Shown here: positions 30,749-39,302 of the stretch, one piece after another
Numbering within the stretch: position 1 is the stretch's first letter
Layout of the letters: each line of letters begins with the position of its first letter
NCBI GenBank assembly: GCA_017626395.1
Contig: JAGAIU010000052.1
Span: 1-41,405 of the forward strand
Length of the DNA: 41,405 nucleotides
Direction of reading: 5' to 3'
From: Clostridia bacterium
Lineage (GTDB): Bacteria; Bacillota; Clostridia; TANB77; CAG-465
Notes under the pieces: generated by a model
What the model saw: only the letters and a program-made list of their open reading frames with translations
Told to the model about the DNA's origin: nothing
Databases searched by the model: none
Program-made: the position numbers and the translations under genes

Positions 30749-30910
30749 GTGATATTTAAAAAGAGTAATGTATTAATGCTATATCCTAGCGTTATGGAGA
30801 TAGAACAAAAGAGTGATGTGAATTCTTTTTGGAAAAGTGAATGGAAAAGAGTAAAAGAAGATATAAGTGATTTTAAAGCTTTTTTAGAATATATTTTTGA
30901 ATTTAAATAA
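30749..30910 (+). CDS. Small 53-residue protein with FWKxEWK motif
   Basis: A short frame (GTG start, TAA stop) with GGAGG 8 bases upstream and a promoter at the right distance, which is why I accept it although it is small. The C-terminal half 'NSFWKSEWKRVKEDISDFKA' resembles the first 20 residues of the larger protein encoded just downstream ('FEFWKNEWKLFLEDIESVKN'): FWK-x-EWK, then a Glu-Asp-Ile group at the same distance. The two are therefore likely related by duplication of this N-terminal module. The first half is 'IFKKSNVLMLYPSVMEIEQK'. No membrane segment. Function unknown. Confidence 0.6.
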   Translation: MIFKKSNVLMLYPSVMEIEQKSDVNSFWKSEWKRVKEDISDFKAFLEYIFEFK

Positions 30911-31016
30911 AATTATTGTAAACTATTACAATATATAGTAAAGATAAAATAACACCTTTTTGTATTTAAAATGAAGTTTGTAATTTTATTGAAATAAAAA
31001 TTAAACATTCTTGTTA

Positions 31017-31045
31017 TTGCTTTTTGATTTAGCATTTAATATAAT
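31017..31045 (+). promoter_or_regulatory. Probable sigma-A promoter of the FWKxEWK protein gene
   Basis: TTGCTT, 17-base spacer, TATAAT, about 50 bases before the start codon. Confidence 0.5.
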
Positions 31046-31094
31046 AAAATTACATATAATAATAGTTATATTATGTACAAAAGAGGTGTTTTTA

Positions 31095-32096
31095 ATGTTT
31101 GAATTTTGGAAAAATGAATGGAAACTATTTCTTGAGGATATTGAGTCAGTAAAAAATGCATTTGCAAAACTTTTCGGAAGAAAACAAGACTATTTAATGT
31201 TAAAATCAGGGGTTCAAGATGCTGGTGAAGTTTTACCACAAGAAGAACCTGTACAAGCTGATTCAGTAACACTTGAAAACGTTTCAAATGAGGTTACCCT
31301 AGATGGAACTCAAGGAGTTGGCACAATTGTTGGGGCTTTCTCACAAGAAAATGGAGTGATAGCTGATTTAGCACAAGCAACTGATGCTGCAGCTGTAGCA
31401 CAACCAACATATCAACTTGATGGTATAGACCATAAAGTTACTGCTTATTTTGGAGAAAATATTGATGAATTAAGAGTTAATATGAGTGGAGATAGAACTC
31501 AACACGAAGTATTAAGAGATTATGCTCAATATTTCAAACCATATAGTGAAGCACAAGATATGTGCAATAGTGCATTTAGAAAATACTATGATAGACATGC
31601 TTTAAAAATAGCTACTGAAGAACTTCCAATTGAACAAGCAAGAATTATTCAAAATAATGTTGACTTATTTATAAAAGGACAAGAAGTATTCGGTGAAAAT
31701 GGTCAATTCATAGATTCTAGAGTAGATACAATCTTTGATAAAATTGGTATTGATCAAGTTAACAAAGTTGTAAATATTTTACATGATAATACAGATGAAG
31801 CTGTAAATCTTCAAGGGGAAAGATTATTTGCTGAAGTTATTACTTATATGGTAGATAACGGAATCAAAGTTGAAAAAGATGCTAATATTTTAGAACCAAT
31901 AAAAACAGTTCTAGAAGAAAAATTAGATGATGTTCATAACAATTTAAAAAATCATGAAGATTGGAATGAAGAATATCAAGCATTACTTTCTCAAGAAAGA
32001 AAATATTTATATGCTTTAAATAGAATTGAACAATATGAAACAGAACAAAGAATATCTGAATTCGAAGAAAAATTAAATGATATTGAATCAATATAA
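31095..32096 (+). CDS. Soluble hypothetical protein with N-terminal FWKxEWK module
   Basis: 333 residues, not recognised. Layout: an amphipathic aromatic N-terminal module ('FEFWKNEWKLFLEDIESVKN', residues 2-21), a low-complexity Val/Gln/Glu/Ala region (about 40-105, possibly disordered), a mixed domain (about 108-280) and a charged helical C-terminus that looks like coiled coil ('YALNRIEQYETEQRISEFEE'). There is no signal peptide or transmembrane helix; the N-terminal module could be a membrane-surface or partner-binding helix. AGAGGTG precedes the chosen ATG; the frame is open 28 codons further upstream without a site. Codon use looks like highly expressed neighbours (regular GAA, AAA, CAA). 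Own promoter and terminator. Confidence 0.75.
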   Translation: MFEFWKNEWKLFLEDIESVKNAFAKLFGRKQDYLMLKSGVQDAGEVLPQEEPVQADSVTLENVSNEVTLDGTQGVGTIVGAFSQENGVIADLAQATDAAAVAQPTYQLDGIDHKVTAYFGENIDELRVNMSGDRTQHEVLRDYAQYFKPYSEAQDMCNSAFRKYYDRHALKIATEELPIEQARIIQNNVDLFIKGQEVFGENGQFIDSRVDTIFDKIGIDQVNKVVNILHDNTDEAVNLQGERLFAEVITYMVDNGIKVEKDANILEPIKTVLEEKLDDVHNNLKNHEDWNEEYQALLSQERKYLYALNRIEQYETEQRISEFEEKLNDIESI

Positions 32097-32115
32097 TAAA
32101 GTGAAAATAACATTA

Positions 32116-32148
32116 AATGTTGCTACTTAGGGTAGCAACATTTTTTTC
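32116..32148 (+). terminator. Terminator after the FWKxEWK protein gene
   Basis: Perfect AATGTTGCTAC / GTAGCAACATT arms with a 5-base loop followed by a T-run. Confidence 0.88.
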
Positions 32149-32182
32149 TAATTTGTTGTCTAATAATAAAACAAGAAAAATA

Positions 32183-32211
32183 TTGAAAAATTATTTTTTA
32201 TGTGATATAAT
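32183..32211 (+). promoter_or_regulatory. Sigma-A promoter of the nucleotidyltransferase-dnaG-rpoD region
   Basis: TTGAAA, 17-base spacer, TATAAT, 54 bases before the start codon. The five genes that follow are closely spaced with no terminator until 37846. Confidence 0.7.
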
Positions 32212-32265
32212 ATCGTGGTAATTAACGACACAAGACAAGCTTTAAGAGATAGGAGTGGATTTTTT

Positions 32266-33006
32266 ATGAAATGTATTTTACTTTGCGCAGGGTATGCAAC
32301 TAGATTGTTCCCTTTAACAGAGAACTTTCCAAAAGCTTTATTAGAAGTCGGTGGAAGACCATTAATTGATTATATTGTTGATGAGGTTAACACTTTAGAT
32401 GAAGTTGATCAAATTTATTTGGTTACAAATAAGAAATATACACCACATTTTGAAGAATGGGCTAATAATAAAAATAACATAAAACCAATAACAGTGTTTA
32501 ATGATAACACTACAACAAATGAAAATAGACTAGGAGCAATAGGAGATATTCAATTTACTATTGAACAAGCTAAAATTGATGATGATTTATTAATTATAGC
32601 TGGAGATAATCTATTTACATTTAAGCTTAGAGATTTTGTTGATTTTCAAAAATCAAAAAATGCTCCAGCAGTTTGTGTAAAAGAAGAAGAAAGAGAAACA
32701 CTAAAAAGACTTGGTGTTGTACAAACTGATGATGATATGAAAATAATTGGATGTGAAGAAAAACCAGCAGAACCAAAAGGAAAATATGGTGCTTATGCTG
32801 AATATTTATATCCAAGAGAAGTTGTTCCTGTATTCAAAAGATATATTGAAGAAGGAAACAATATAGATGCACCAGGAAACTTTGTAGCATATTTATATAA
32901 ACATATGCCTGTTTATGCTTATGCATTTACTGGTGAATGCTATGATGTTGGTACACACGAATCATTAGCATACGTTAATGAACTATATAGCAATAAAAAT
33001 AAATAA
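32266..33006 (+). CDS. Sugar-1-phosphate nucleotidyltransferase
   Basis: 246 residues of the NTP-transferase fold. The start 'MKCILLCAGYATRLFPLTEN' has the pyrophosphorylase loop (AGYATRL in place of AGGxGTRL) and is followed by 'FPKALLEVGGRPLIDYIVDE' with the conserved Pro-Lys. 'LLIIAGDNLFTF' holds the metal-binding Asp and 'CYDVGTHESLAYVNE' the second Asp site. The enzyme joins an NTP and a sugar phosphate to make an NDP-sugar for glycan synthesis; the exact sugar is not readable. ATG at 32266 has AGGAGTGG upstream; a GTG 17 codons earlier overlaps the promoter region. It leads an operon with a polytopic membrane protein, which may use its product. Confidence 0.85.
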   Translation: MKCILLCAGYATRLFPLTENFPKALLEVGGRPLIDYIVDEVNTLDEVDQIYLVTNKKYTPHFEEWANNKNNIKPITVFNDNTTTNENRLGAIGDIQFTIEQAKIDDDLLIIAGDNLFTFKLRDFVDFQKSKNAPAVCVKEEERETLKRLGVVQTDDDMKIIGCEEKPAEPKGKYGAYAEYLYPREVVPVFKRYIEEGNNIDAPGNFVAYLYKHMPVYAYAFTGECYDVGTHESLAYVNELYSNKNK

Positions 33007-33025
33007 TTAAGAGTGGTAAAAAAGT

Positions 33026-34270
33026 ATGAGTATAAGTAAAATTTCACGTAGTATAGTAGTAGCAATATTTGCAGTATTTGTCTTATTTTTAGGAATAACA
33101 GATTTTGTGTATATAGGTAATAATGTGTCAACTATTGAAGGACCAAGTGGAATGGTAAAATTTGGATATTTTATGTTAGTTATTGTGCTTGTATCGTTAT
33201 ATACATATGTTAGAGAAAAATTATCCAGATTAAAATTACAAAAGAAACTTGCAACAGCATATCGATATACATATATTTTACTTGTTATGTTGGCAACTAC
33301 TTTTTTCAAAATATATAGTAGTATGGAGTTATATCCTACAATAACATTAATTCTATATTTTGTTTTAGCTTTTTTGATGGGATTTTATACTCAACGTATA
33401 ATATTTAATGTTTCAAAAAGCGATGTATTATCTGTTTTAGGTATGTTTATTGCATTTACATTGCCTAATGTTATAGATGATAAAACAATGAATTTAAATT
33501 CTAAATTTATAGCTGTTATCTTATTAATGTCTATATATATAATGCAAACATTAATAGATGAGTTAAAGCAATTAAATATAAAGAATAAAAAATATATAAA
33601 ACAAGCTATTTTACTAGGAGCTTGCATAGGGATTAGTACACTATGTGGAATTAGTTATTTGCTATGGATAGCTGTAGCAATAGCACTTTTATTTATAACT
33701 TCAAATTTAGATTCTACTAGTTTGAATTTATCTAGTAGACCTAACAATACTATAAAAAGAAAAAGAAACAATTATTTTATTTATAAAATAGAAAGAATAA
33801 AAATTAGTAAACTAATTATATCTTTAGTAATAATATCTCTAATGGTATTGGGAATATATTATGGTGGTAGAATTATAATTACGAATTTAGCTTCTCAAGG
33901 AAATGGAGTATGTCAAAATATTGTAAATGATTTAAGAATTGGAATATATTCTAATAAAGATATTAGCTTTACTAATATAAAGGATCAAGCCTATGGATTT
34001 GTAGGTTTATCTACAAGATTTTATATAATCTGTTTTGTATACATATTATTTATGGAAATTCTAGCAATAGCTTTACATAGAAAATATGATACAAAATCTA
34101 CTTTGGTAAAAATGATATTTGTTGCTTTATACTCTGTTATAACTATTTTTAAAGTAAATGTTTTATATTATCAACCAGTACTTACAATGCTTTTAGTTAT
34201 AATATGTATAATTAATACAACTAATATTTACTATAATAGAGAAGAAAGAATAAAAATGATAGAAGCATAA
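33026..34270 (+). CDS. Polytopic membrane protein, possible glycan-related function
   Basis: 414 residues with about ten to eleven predicted helices, among them 9-30, 45-63, 80-97, 105-124, 135-152, 157-174, 190-228, 260-283 and several after 330. A basic cytoplasmic loop ('NNTIKRKRNNYFIYKIERIK') and an extracellular segment ('GGRIIITNLASQGNGVCQNI' onward) lie in the middle. I do not recognise a family. It sits 19 bases after the nucleotidyltransferase, so a role as a polymerase, transporter or glycosyltransferase for a surface polymer is plausible but only by context. The site GAGTGG precedes the ATG. Confidence 0.65.
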   Translation: MSISKISRSIVVAIFAVFVLFLGITDFVYIGNNVSTIEGPSGMVKFGYFMLVIVLVSLYTYVREKLSRLKLQKKLATAYRYTYILLVMLATTFFKIYSSMELYPTITLILYFVLAFLMGFYTQRIIFNVSKSDVLSVLGMFIAFTLPNVIDDKTMNLNSKFIAVILLMSIYIMQTLIDELKQLNIKNKKYIKQAILLGACIGISTLCGISYLLWIAVAIALLFITSNLDSTSLNLSSRPNNTIKRKRNNYFIYKIERIKISKLIISLVIISLMVLGIYYGGRIIITNLASQGNGVCQNIVNDLRIGIYSNKDISFTNIKDQAYGFVGLSTRFYIICFVYILFMEILAIALHRKYDTKSTLVKMIFVALYSVITIFKVNVLYYQPVLTMLLVIICIINTTNIYYNREERIKMIEA

Positions 34271-34287
34271 AAGGAAGGTGAGAAGAG

Positions 34288-36102
34288 GTGGCATACTATT
34301 CAGGTGATTTAATAGAAGAAGTTATATCTCAAAATGATATAATTGATGTAATATCTGAATATGTAACTCTAAAGAAAAGTGGACGAAACTATATGGGGCT
34401 TTGTCCTTTTCATAGAGAAAAGACACCTTCTTTTTGCGTTTCCATGGACAAGCAAATTTTTAAATGTTTTGGCTGCTCAGAAGGAGGAAATGTTATTACT
34501 TTTGTAATGAAAGTAGAAAATATTGAATTTTGGGATGCCGTTGAAATGCTTGCTGAAAGAGCAAATATAGATACTTCTAGATATGAAGTTAAAAGTTATT
34601 ATAATAAAATGGATTCAACTAAAAAAGACCTAAAAGAGACTTTATTTAAATTGAATAGAGATGTTGGAATATTTTATCATAATAATTTAATTGAACTTTT
34701 AAAAGAAGAAAATAATCCTGTAAAGGAATATATAGTAAAAAGAAAATTAGATATTAAAACAATAAATAAATTTGGTATAGGTTATGCTACTGGAAAAGTT
34801 CCTCTAGAACAACATTTAAGTAGTTTAGGATATACTAAAGAAGAAATGCTTGCATCAGGTATATTACTAGAAAGTCAAAAAAACGGAAAAATGTATGATA
34901 GATTTTATTCAAGAATCATGTTTCCAATTTTTGATATAAGAGATAGAACTATTGCATTTGGCGGAAGGGCATTTAGTGCTAAGGTACTAGACAAGACTAT
35001 ACCTAAGTATGTTAACTCTCCAGAAAATGAAATATATTTTAAAGGTAAAAATTTATACTTGATGAATTTTGCTAAAAGAGAAAAACTTGAAAATATAATA
35101 ATAGTTGAAGGTTACATGGATGCCATTGCACTTCAAAAGTTTGGATTTCCAAATGCGGTAGCATCACTAGGTACTGCTCTTACAGAAAATCAAGCAAGAC
35201 TAATAAAAAAATATACGGATAATGTAATAATAGCATATGACCAAGATGAAGCTGGACAAGGTGCTACTATGCGTGGACTAGATATATTAGTAAGTCATGG
35301 ACTTAATGTTAAAGTTTTAAGATTAGACAAAGAAGATGCAAAAGATCCAGATGAATATTTAAACAAATATGGTCCAGAACGTTTAAATAAGTGTATTCAA
35401 AATGCTATTTCTTTAGTTGAATTTAAAGTTTCAATTTTAGAAAAAGGATTAAATTTAGAAAATTTTGATTCTAAAGTTAAGTTTTTAACTGGAGTAGCAA
35501 ATATATTATCTAAAATAGAAAATAATATTGAGAGAGATTTATACATAGATAGAATTTCTCAAAAATATGGAATGAGTCCAGGACCAATATTAAAAGAAGT
35601 AGAAAAAGGTTTAAAAAATAAGCCATCAGATAATTTGGTAATAGATATGCAAACTTTAAACAAAAAAATGCAGCTAATAACTAATGTAAGAAAAAGACAA
35701 GAACAATATATTGTTGCATTGTTGCTATCTAGAAAACCTAAAATATTAGAAGAAATATTTTCTAGTATAAAATCTTCAGATATAGAAAATGAAGATGTAA
35801 GAAAACTTTTTGATTTCATATTATCCCTAAAGGATAATTATGATATAAATAAAATTGATATCTTATCAAAAATACAAGACGAAGATATGATAAAGGAAAT
35901 CACCGATATAATGTATATCGACATTTCAGGATATGAGGAAAAGTTACTTCAAGATGTATTAAAGAATAAGAAAAAAGAAAAACTATTTACCAGAAGAGAT
36001 GAAATTTTAAAAAGGCTTGGGGAAAACATCTCAAATGATGAAGGCGAAATTTTAAAATATGAATTAAATCAAATTATAATTGAGCTTTCAAAATTAAAGT
36101 AA
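34288..36102 (+). CDS. dnaG: DNA primase
   Basis: 604 residues. The zinc-binding domain has C39, H42, C60 and C63 ('GLCPFHREKTPSFCVS' and 'IFKCFGCSEGG'). The catalytic core includes 'RIMFPIFDIRDRTIAFGGR', the TOPRIM Glu at E274 in 'VEGYMDAIAL' and the acidic pair D318/D320 in 'AYDQDEAGQG'. The C-terminal helicase-binding part is present. It makes RNA primers for DnaB-driven replication. The start is GTG because GGAAGG lies upstream and GTG gives the usual 'MAYYSGDLIEEV' beginning. rpoD follows 18 bases later, the classical macromolecular synthesis pair. Confidence 0.96.
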   Translation: MAYYSGDLIEEVISQNDIIDVISEYVTLKKSGRNYMGLCPFHREKTPSFCVSMDKQIFKCFGCSEGGNVITFVMKVENIEFWDAVEMLAERANIDTSRYEVKSYYNKMDSTKKDLKETLFKLNRDVGIFYHNNLIELLKEENNPVKEYIVKRKLDIKTINKFGIGYATGKVPLEQHLSSLGYTKEEMLASGILLESQKNGKMYDRFYSRIMFPIFDIRDRTIAFGGRAFSAKVLDKTIPKYVNSPENEIYFKGKNLYLMNFAKREKLENIIIVEGYMDAIALQKFGFPNAVASLGTALTENQARLIKKYTDNVIIAYDQDEAGQGATMRGLDILVSHGLNVKVLRLDKEDAKDPDEYLNKYGPERLNKCIQNAISLVEFKVSILEKGLNLENFDSKVKFLTGVANILSKIENNIERDLYIDRISQKYGMSPGPILKEVEKGLKNKPSDNLVIDMQTLNKKMQLITNVRKRQEQYIVALLLSRKPKILEEIFSSIKSSDIENEDVRKLFDFILSLKDNYDINKIDILSKIQDEDMIKEITDIMYIDISGYEEKLLQDVLKNKKKEKLFTRRDEILKRLGENISNDEGEILKYELNQIIIELSKLK

Positions 36103-36120
36103 AAAGGAGTTTGAAGAAGA

Positions 36121-37356
36121 ATGGAAAAAGAAGGAAAAAAGGCAACAGAAGTGAATGAAGTTTCACAAAAAGAAAAAGTAAAGGGCTTTATTGAAGAGGC
36201 TATTAAAGCTAAAAAAGTTCAAATGAAAGATGTTATTGAATTTATTAGCAAAGAGAATATTGATTCAGAATATGTTACTAAAATATATGATGAATTAGAT
36301 AAAGCTAAAGTTAATCTAGTATTAGATGACGAAGATGATGAAAAAGATTTAATTATTGAAGGAAAAATTAAAGAAGAACTAGACGATCCAGATAAAAAAG
36401 AGGATGATAGTTTAGCTGTTGCTGATTTGGATATTGAACCAAATCTTGAAGATATTGACGAAACTGAAAAAGATTTACTTTTCCAAGATATGCAAGATAT
36501 GTCTTTTGTTGATAACTTAAACGTTGATGATCCTGTTAAAATGTTCTTAAAAGAAATAGGAAAAATTAGACTATTAACTTTTGAAGAAGAAAATGTTTTA
36601 GCTGAAAGAATGCTTGCAGGAGACAAAGAAGCTAAAAAACAATTAATTGAATCTAACTTACGTCTTGTTGTAAGTATAGCTAAAAAGTATATAGGTAGAG
36701 GAATGAACTTCTTAGATTTAATTCAAGAAGGTAACTTAGGATTAATTAAAGCGGTAGATAAATTCGATCAATCTAAAGGATATAAATTCTCTACATATGC
36801 TACATGGTGGATTAGACAAGCTATAACAAGAGCTATAGCTGACCAAGCAAGAACAATAAGAATACCAGTGCACATGGTAGAAACAATAAATAAATTAATC
36901 AAAACATCAAGACATCTATTACAAACTTTAGGAAGAGAACCAACACCTGAAGAAATTGCAGCAGAACTTGAAATGCCTGTTGAAAAAGTAAGAGATATTT
37001 TAAAAGTTTCTCAAGAACCAATTTCTCTTGAAACACCAGTAGGTGAAGAAGATGAAAGTAATTTAGGAAACTTTATACCAGATGATGATGCTCCATCTCC
37101 ATCAGAACAAGCTGCAGATACTTTGCTTAGAGAACATATTGAAGAAGTAATGCAAACATTAACTCCTCGTGAAGCTAAAGTTCTAAAATTAAGATTTGGA
37201 CTTGAAGATGGAAGAATGAGAACTCTAGAGGAAGTTGGTAAAGAATTTGATGTTACTCGTGAAAGAATAAGACAAATAGAAGCAAAAGCATTAAGAAAAT
37301 TAAGACATCCAAGTAGAAGTAAAAAGTTAAAAGACTTTATGAGTAGCGATATATAA
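36121..37356 (+). CDS. rpoD: Primary RNA polymerase sigma factor (sigma-A)
   Basis: 411 residues. After an N-terminal acidic region 1.1 come region 1.2 ('[19 protein letters not shown]'), region 2 with '[20 protein letters not shown]', '[20 protein letters not shown]' and '-10' reading '[20 protein letters not shown]', region 3, and region 4 ending in '[20 protein letters not shown]' and '[18 protein letters not shown]'. It directs the polymerase to the TTGACA/TATAAT promoters seen throughout the window. AAGGAG precedes ATG. It is cotranscribed with dnaG and followed 17 bases later by a small membrane gene. Confidence 0.98.
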   Translation: MEKEGKKATEVNEVSQKEKVKGFIEEAIKAKKVQMKDVIEFISKENIDSEYVTKIYDELDKAKVNLVLDDEDDEKDLIIEGKIKEELDDPDKKEDDSLAVADLDIEPNLEDIDETEKDLLFQDMQDMSFVDNLNVDDPVKMFLKEIGKIRLLTFEEENVLAERMLAGDKEAKKQLIESNLRLVVSIAKKYIGRGMNFLDLIQEGNLGLIKAVDKFDQSKGYKFSTYATWWIRQAITRAIADQARTIRIPVHMVETINKLIKTSRHLLQTLGREPTPEEIAAELEMPVEKVRDILKVSQEPISLETPVGEEDESNLGNFIPDDDAPSPSEQAADTLLREHIEEVMQTLTPREAKVLKLRFGLEDGRMRTLEEVGKEFDVTRERIRQIEAKALRKLRHPSRSKKLKDFMSSDI

Positions 37357-37373
37357 AGTTAAGGAGATAATAT

Positions 37374-37832
37374 ATGGTTACACTACTATTTGTAATGATA
37401 CTAATGTATATAATAATATTTACAGTTGGATTTATATCATATGCCTTTAATTCTATTGGATTAAATAAGCTAGCTAAAAGAGAAGGAAAAGCATCTGCTT
37501 TTTTAGCATGGATTCCATACTTGAATAATTATACGTTAGGAAGAATTGCTTTTAAATCAAATAAACATGCAATAGCAATGACAGCACTAGGTGTGTTTTC
37601 GCTAATATTTTTAATTGCAATGTTTTTTGTGGATTTAAGTATGTTTTATACATTAGCAATAGCAAGTTTTATATTTTCTGCTATATCATCAGTATATAAT
37701 TTTATAGCTCACTATAAGGTATATGCTAAATATAGTAAGAGTACAATTTTAATGACAGTATTAGATGTTATTTCTTTTGGAATATTAGGACCTTTCTTTA
37801 TATTTGCTATAAGAAATAATGATAAAAAATAA
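37374..37832 (+). CDS. Small four-helix membrane protein
   Basis: 152 residues with membrane helices at about 3-25, 66-86, 90-112 and 125-146. A cytoplasmic loop 'KLAKREGKASAFLAWIPYLN' followed by 'NYTLGRIAF' recalls a group of small membrane proteins with a 'AWiPi.n.y.lgkia' segment, for which I know no proven function. It follows rpoD with AAGGAG and ends the dnaG-rpoD transcript at a good terminator. No catalytic residues are evident. Confidence 0.7.
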   Translation: MVTLLFVMILMYIIIFTVGFISYAFNSIGLNKLAKREGKASAFLAWIPYLNNYTLGRIAFKSNKHAIAMTALGVFSLIFLIAMFFVDLSMFYTLAIASFIFSAISSVYNFIAHYKVYAKYSKSTILMTVLDVISFGILGPFFIFAIRNNDKK

Positions 37833-37845
37833 ATTACAAAAATTG

Positions 37846-37877
37846 AAAGAGTGGCTAAATCAAGCCACTCTTTTTTA
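37846..37877 (+). terminator. Terminator of the dnaG-rpoD region
   Basis: Perfect AAAGAGTGGCT / AGCCACTCTTT arms with a 6-base loop, then T. Confidence 0.88.
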
Positions 37878-37917
37878 TCAACTAGTAGTAGAGAAAGGTA
37901 ACTCAACTGATGGTATG

Positions 37918-37946
37918 TTTACAATGTAAGTAATGAAAGATATATT
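37918..37946 (+). promoter_or_regulatory. Probable sigma-A promoter of the XRE regulator gene
   Basis: TTTACA, 17-base spacer, TATATT, 31 bases before the start codon. Confidence 0.45.
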
Positions 37947-37977
37947 ATAGTTAGATTTAATGAAAGGAGGAAAGAAT

Positions 37978-38745
37978 ATGGATCAAATTAAAATAGGTAA
38001 ATTTATTTCAGAATGTAGAAAAAATAAAAAATTAACACAATCACAATTAGCAGAAAAATTAGATATAACAGATAGAGCAATATCAAAATGGGAAACAGGT
38101 AAAAGCATGCCTGATCCATCTTTAATGTTAAAGTTATGCAAAGAATTAGATATAACAGTAAATGAATTATTAAGTGGTGAGAAATTAAATGATGAAAATT
38201 ATCAAGAAAGAGCAGATGAAAATATGATAAATATAGCAAAAGAATCAGAAAAAAATAAAAAAATAAGAAATAGATTTATAATAGCATTCTCATGTATCAT
38301 ACTTATTGGATTAATTTATTTTACAGGATACATTATATATTGGAATATGGACTTGCAAGTAGAATATGATGGGAGAGTTATGAGCTGTGAAATTTTAGAT
38401 GATGTAATAAGATATGAGATTAAAGGAATAAGTGTAATTGATACTTATCATATTGAAGTTGAAACAGAATCGGAGACAATAATGTTTATTACTAATAAAA
38501 TAGCTTTAAAGAACAAAGTTCGTTCACATTGGGAATCTTGGGAGTGCATGGCTGAAATGATATATAATAAAATACGTATTTTTGGCAGTATAGATACTTG
38601 GAATAAAAATGAAATAATCCAAAATGGCAAAGAAAAAATTAAGGTGTATTATACAGAAGTTTCATTTAGTAAAATAGAAAAAGCAGATAAAGAAGAGTTA
38701 AAAAATATAATAGAAGAATCTGAGCTTATAGCAGAAAATAATTAA
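37978..38745 (+). CDS. Membrane-anchored XRE-family regulator
   Basis: 255 residues. The N-terminal helix-turn-helix (about 6-60) is a standard Cro/cI type: 'IGKFISECRKNKKLTQSQLA', 'EKLDITDRAISKWETGKSMP' and 'LCKELDITVNELL'. A linker follows, then one membrane helix (about 98-118) and an extracytoplasmic domain of about 135 residues rich in beta strands ('YDGRVMSCEILDDVIRYEIK' onward). This is a one-component design in which an outside domain may sense a signal and affect DNA binding inside; the ligand is unknown. AAAGGAGG lies before the ATG; an in-frame ATG 6 codons earlier overlaps that site. It stands just upstream of the ctsR operon but has no shared transcript evidence. Confidence 0.82.
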   Translation: MDQIKIGKFISECRKNKKLTQSQLAEKLDITDRAISKWETGKSMPDPSLMLKLCKELDITVNELLSGEKLNDENYQERADENMINIAKESEKNKKIRNRFIIAFSCIILIGLIYFTGYIIYWNMDLQVEYDGRVMSCEILDDVIRYEIKGISVIDTYHIEVETESETIMFITNKIALKNKVRSHWESWECMAEMIYNKIRIFGSIDTWNKNEIIQNGKEKIKVYYTEVSFSKIEKADKEELKNIIEESELIAENN

Positions 38746-38769
38746 AAAATATATAAAATGAATATGCAC

Positions 38770-38799
38770 TTGACAAAGTGCATATATTTATAATATAAT
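38770..38799 (+). promoter_or_regulatory. Sigma-A promoter of ctsR-mcsA-mcsB-clpC
   Basis: TTGACA, 18-base spacer, TATAAT. The TTGACA lies at the loop of an inverted repeat ATATGCACTT / AAGTGCATAT that probably also ends the upstream transcript weakly. Confidence 0.75.
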
Positions 38800-38816
38800 A
38801 GTCAAAGATAGTCAAA
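38800..38816. promoter_or_regulatory. CtsR operator
   Basis: AGTCAAA-GAT-AGTCAAA is the tandem heptad recognised by CtsR (known consensus RGTCAAAnAnRGTCAAA) with no mismatch. It starts on the base after the -10 box and covers the expected transcription start, so CtsR would autoregulate the operon and release it under heat or protein stress. Confidence 0.88.
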
Positions 38817-38839
38817 GCTAAATTAACAAGGAGGCGAAC

Positions 38840-39286
38840 ATGAATTTATCAGATGTAATAGAAGAATATATTAAAGATGCTATACGTGAAGAGCAGTATA
38901 TTGAATTAAAAAGAAGTGAGTTAGCACAGGAATTTAACTGTGTTCCATCACAAATTAACTATGTTATATCAACGAGATTTATACCAGAACTTGGATTTTA
39001 TGTTGAAAGTAGAAGAGGTGGTGGTGGTTACATTAAAATTAGTAGAATTAGCCATTCAAAATCTGATTATTTAAAAAACATAATTTGCAAAATAGGTAGT
39101 AAAATGTCGCAAAGTGTTGTAGACATTTACTTAAGAGAACTACTTGGGTATAATATCATAGACGAAAAAGATGCTGCTATCATTAGTGTAGCATTATCAG
39201 AAAAAAGTTTAGGGCAAGTAGATAAATTAAAAAGAGATCAAGTTAGAGCAGATATCTTTAAGAATATACTTGTAAATTTAATTTAA
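38840..39286 (+). CDS. ctsR: Transcriptional repressor CtsR
   Basis: 148 residues, normal length. The winged helix-turn-helix has 'SELAQEFNCVPSQINYVIST' and 'RFIPELGFYVESRRGGGGYI', where the Gly-rich wing acts as the thermosensor in known CtsR and the preceding Arg pair is where McsB phosphorylates arginine. The C-terminal dimer part is 'LLGYNIIDEKDAAIISVALS'. It represses clp genes at low temperature. AGGAGG precedes ATG. The operator lies at the start point of its own promoter. First gene of the four-gene operon. Confidence 0.96.
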   Translation: MNLSDVIEEYIKDAIREEQYIELKRSELAQEFNCVPSQINYVISTRFIPELGFYVESRRGGGGYIKISRISHSKSDYLKNIICKIGSKMSQSVVDIYLRELLGYNIIDEKDAAIISVALSEKSLGQVDKLKRDQVRADIFKNILVNLI

Positions 39287-39302
39287 AAGGAGTGGATGAA
39301 AA

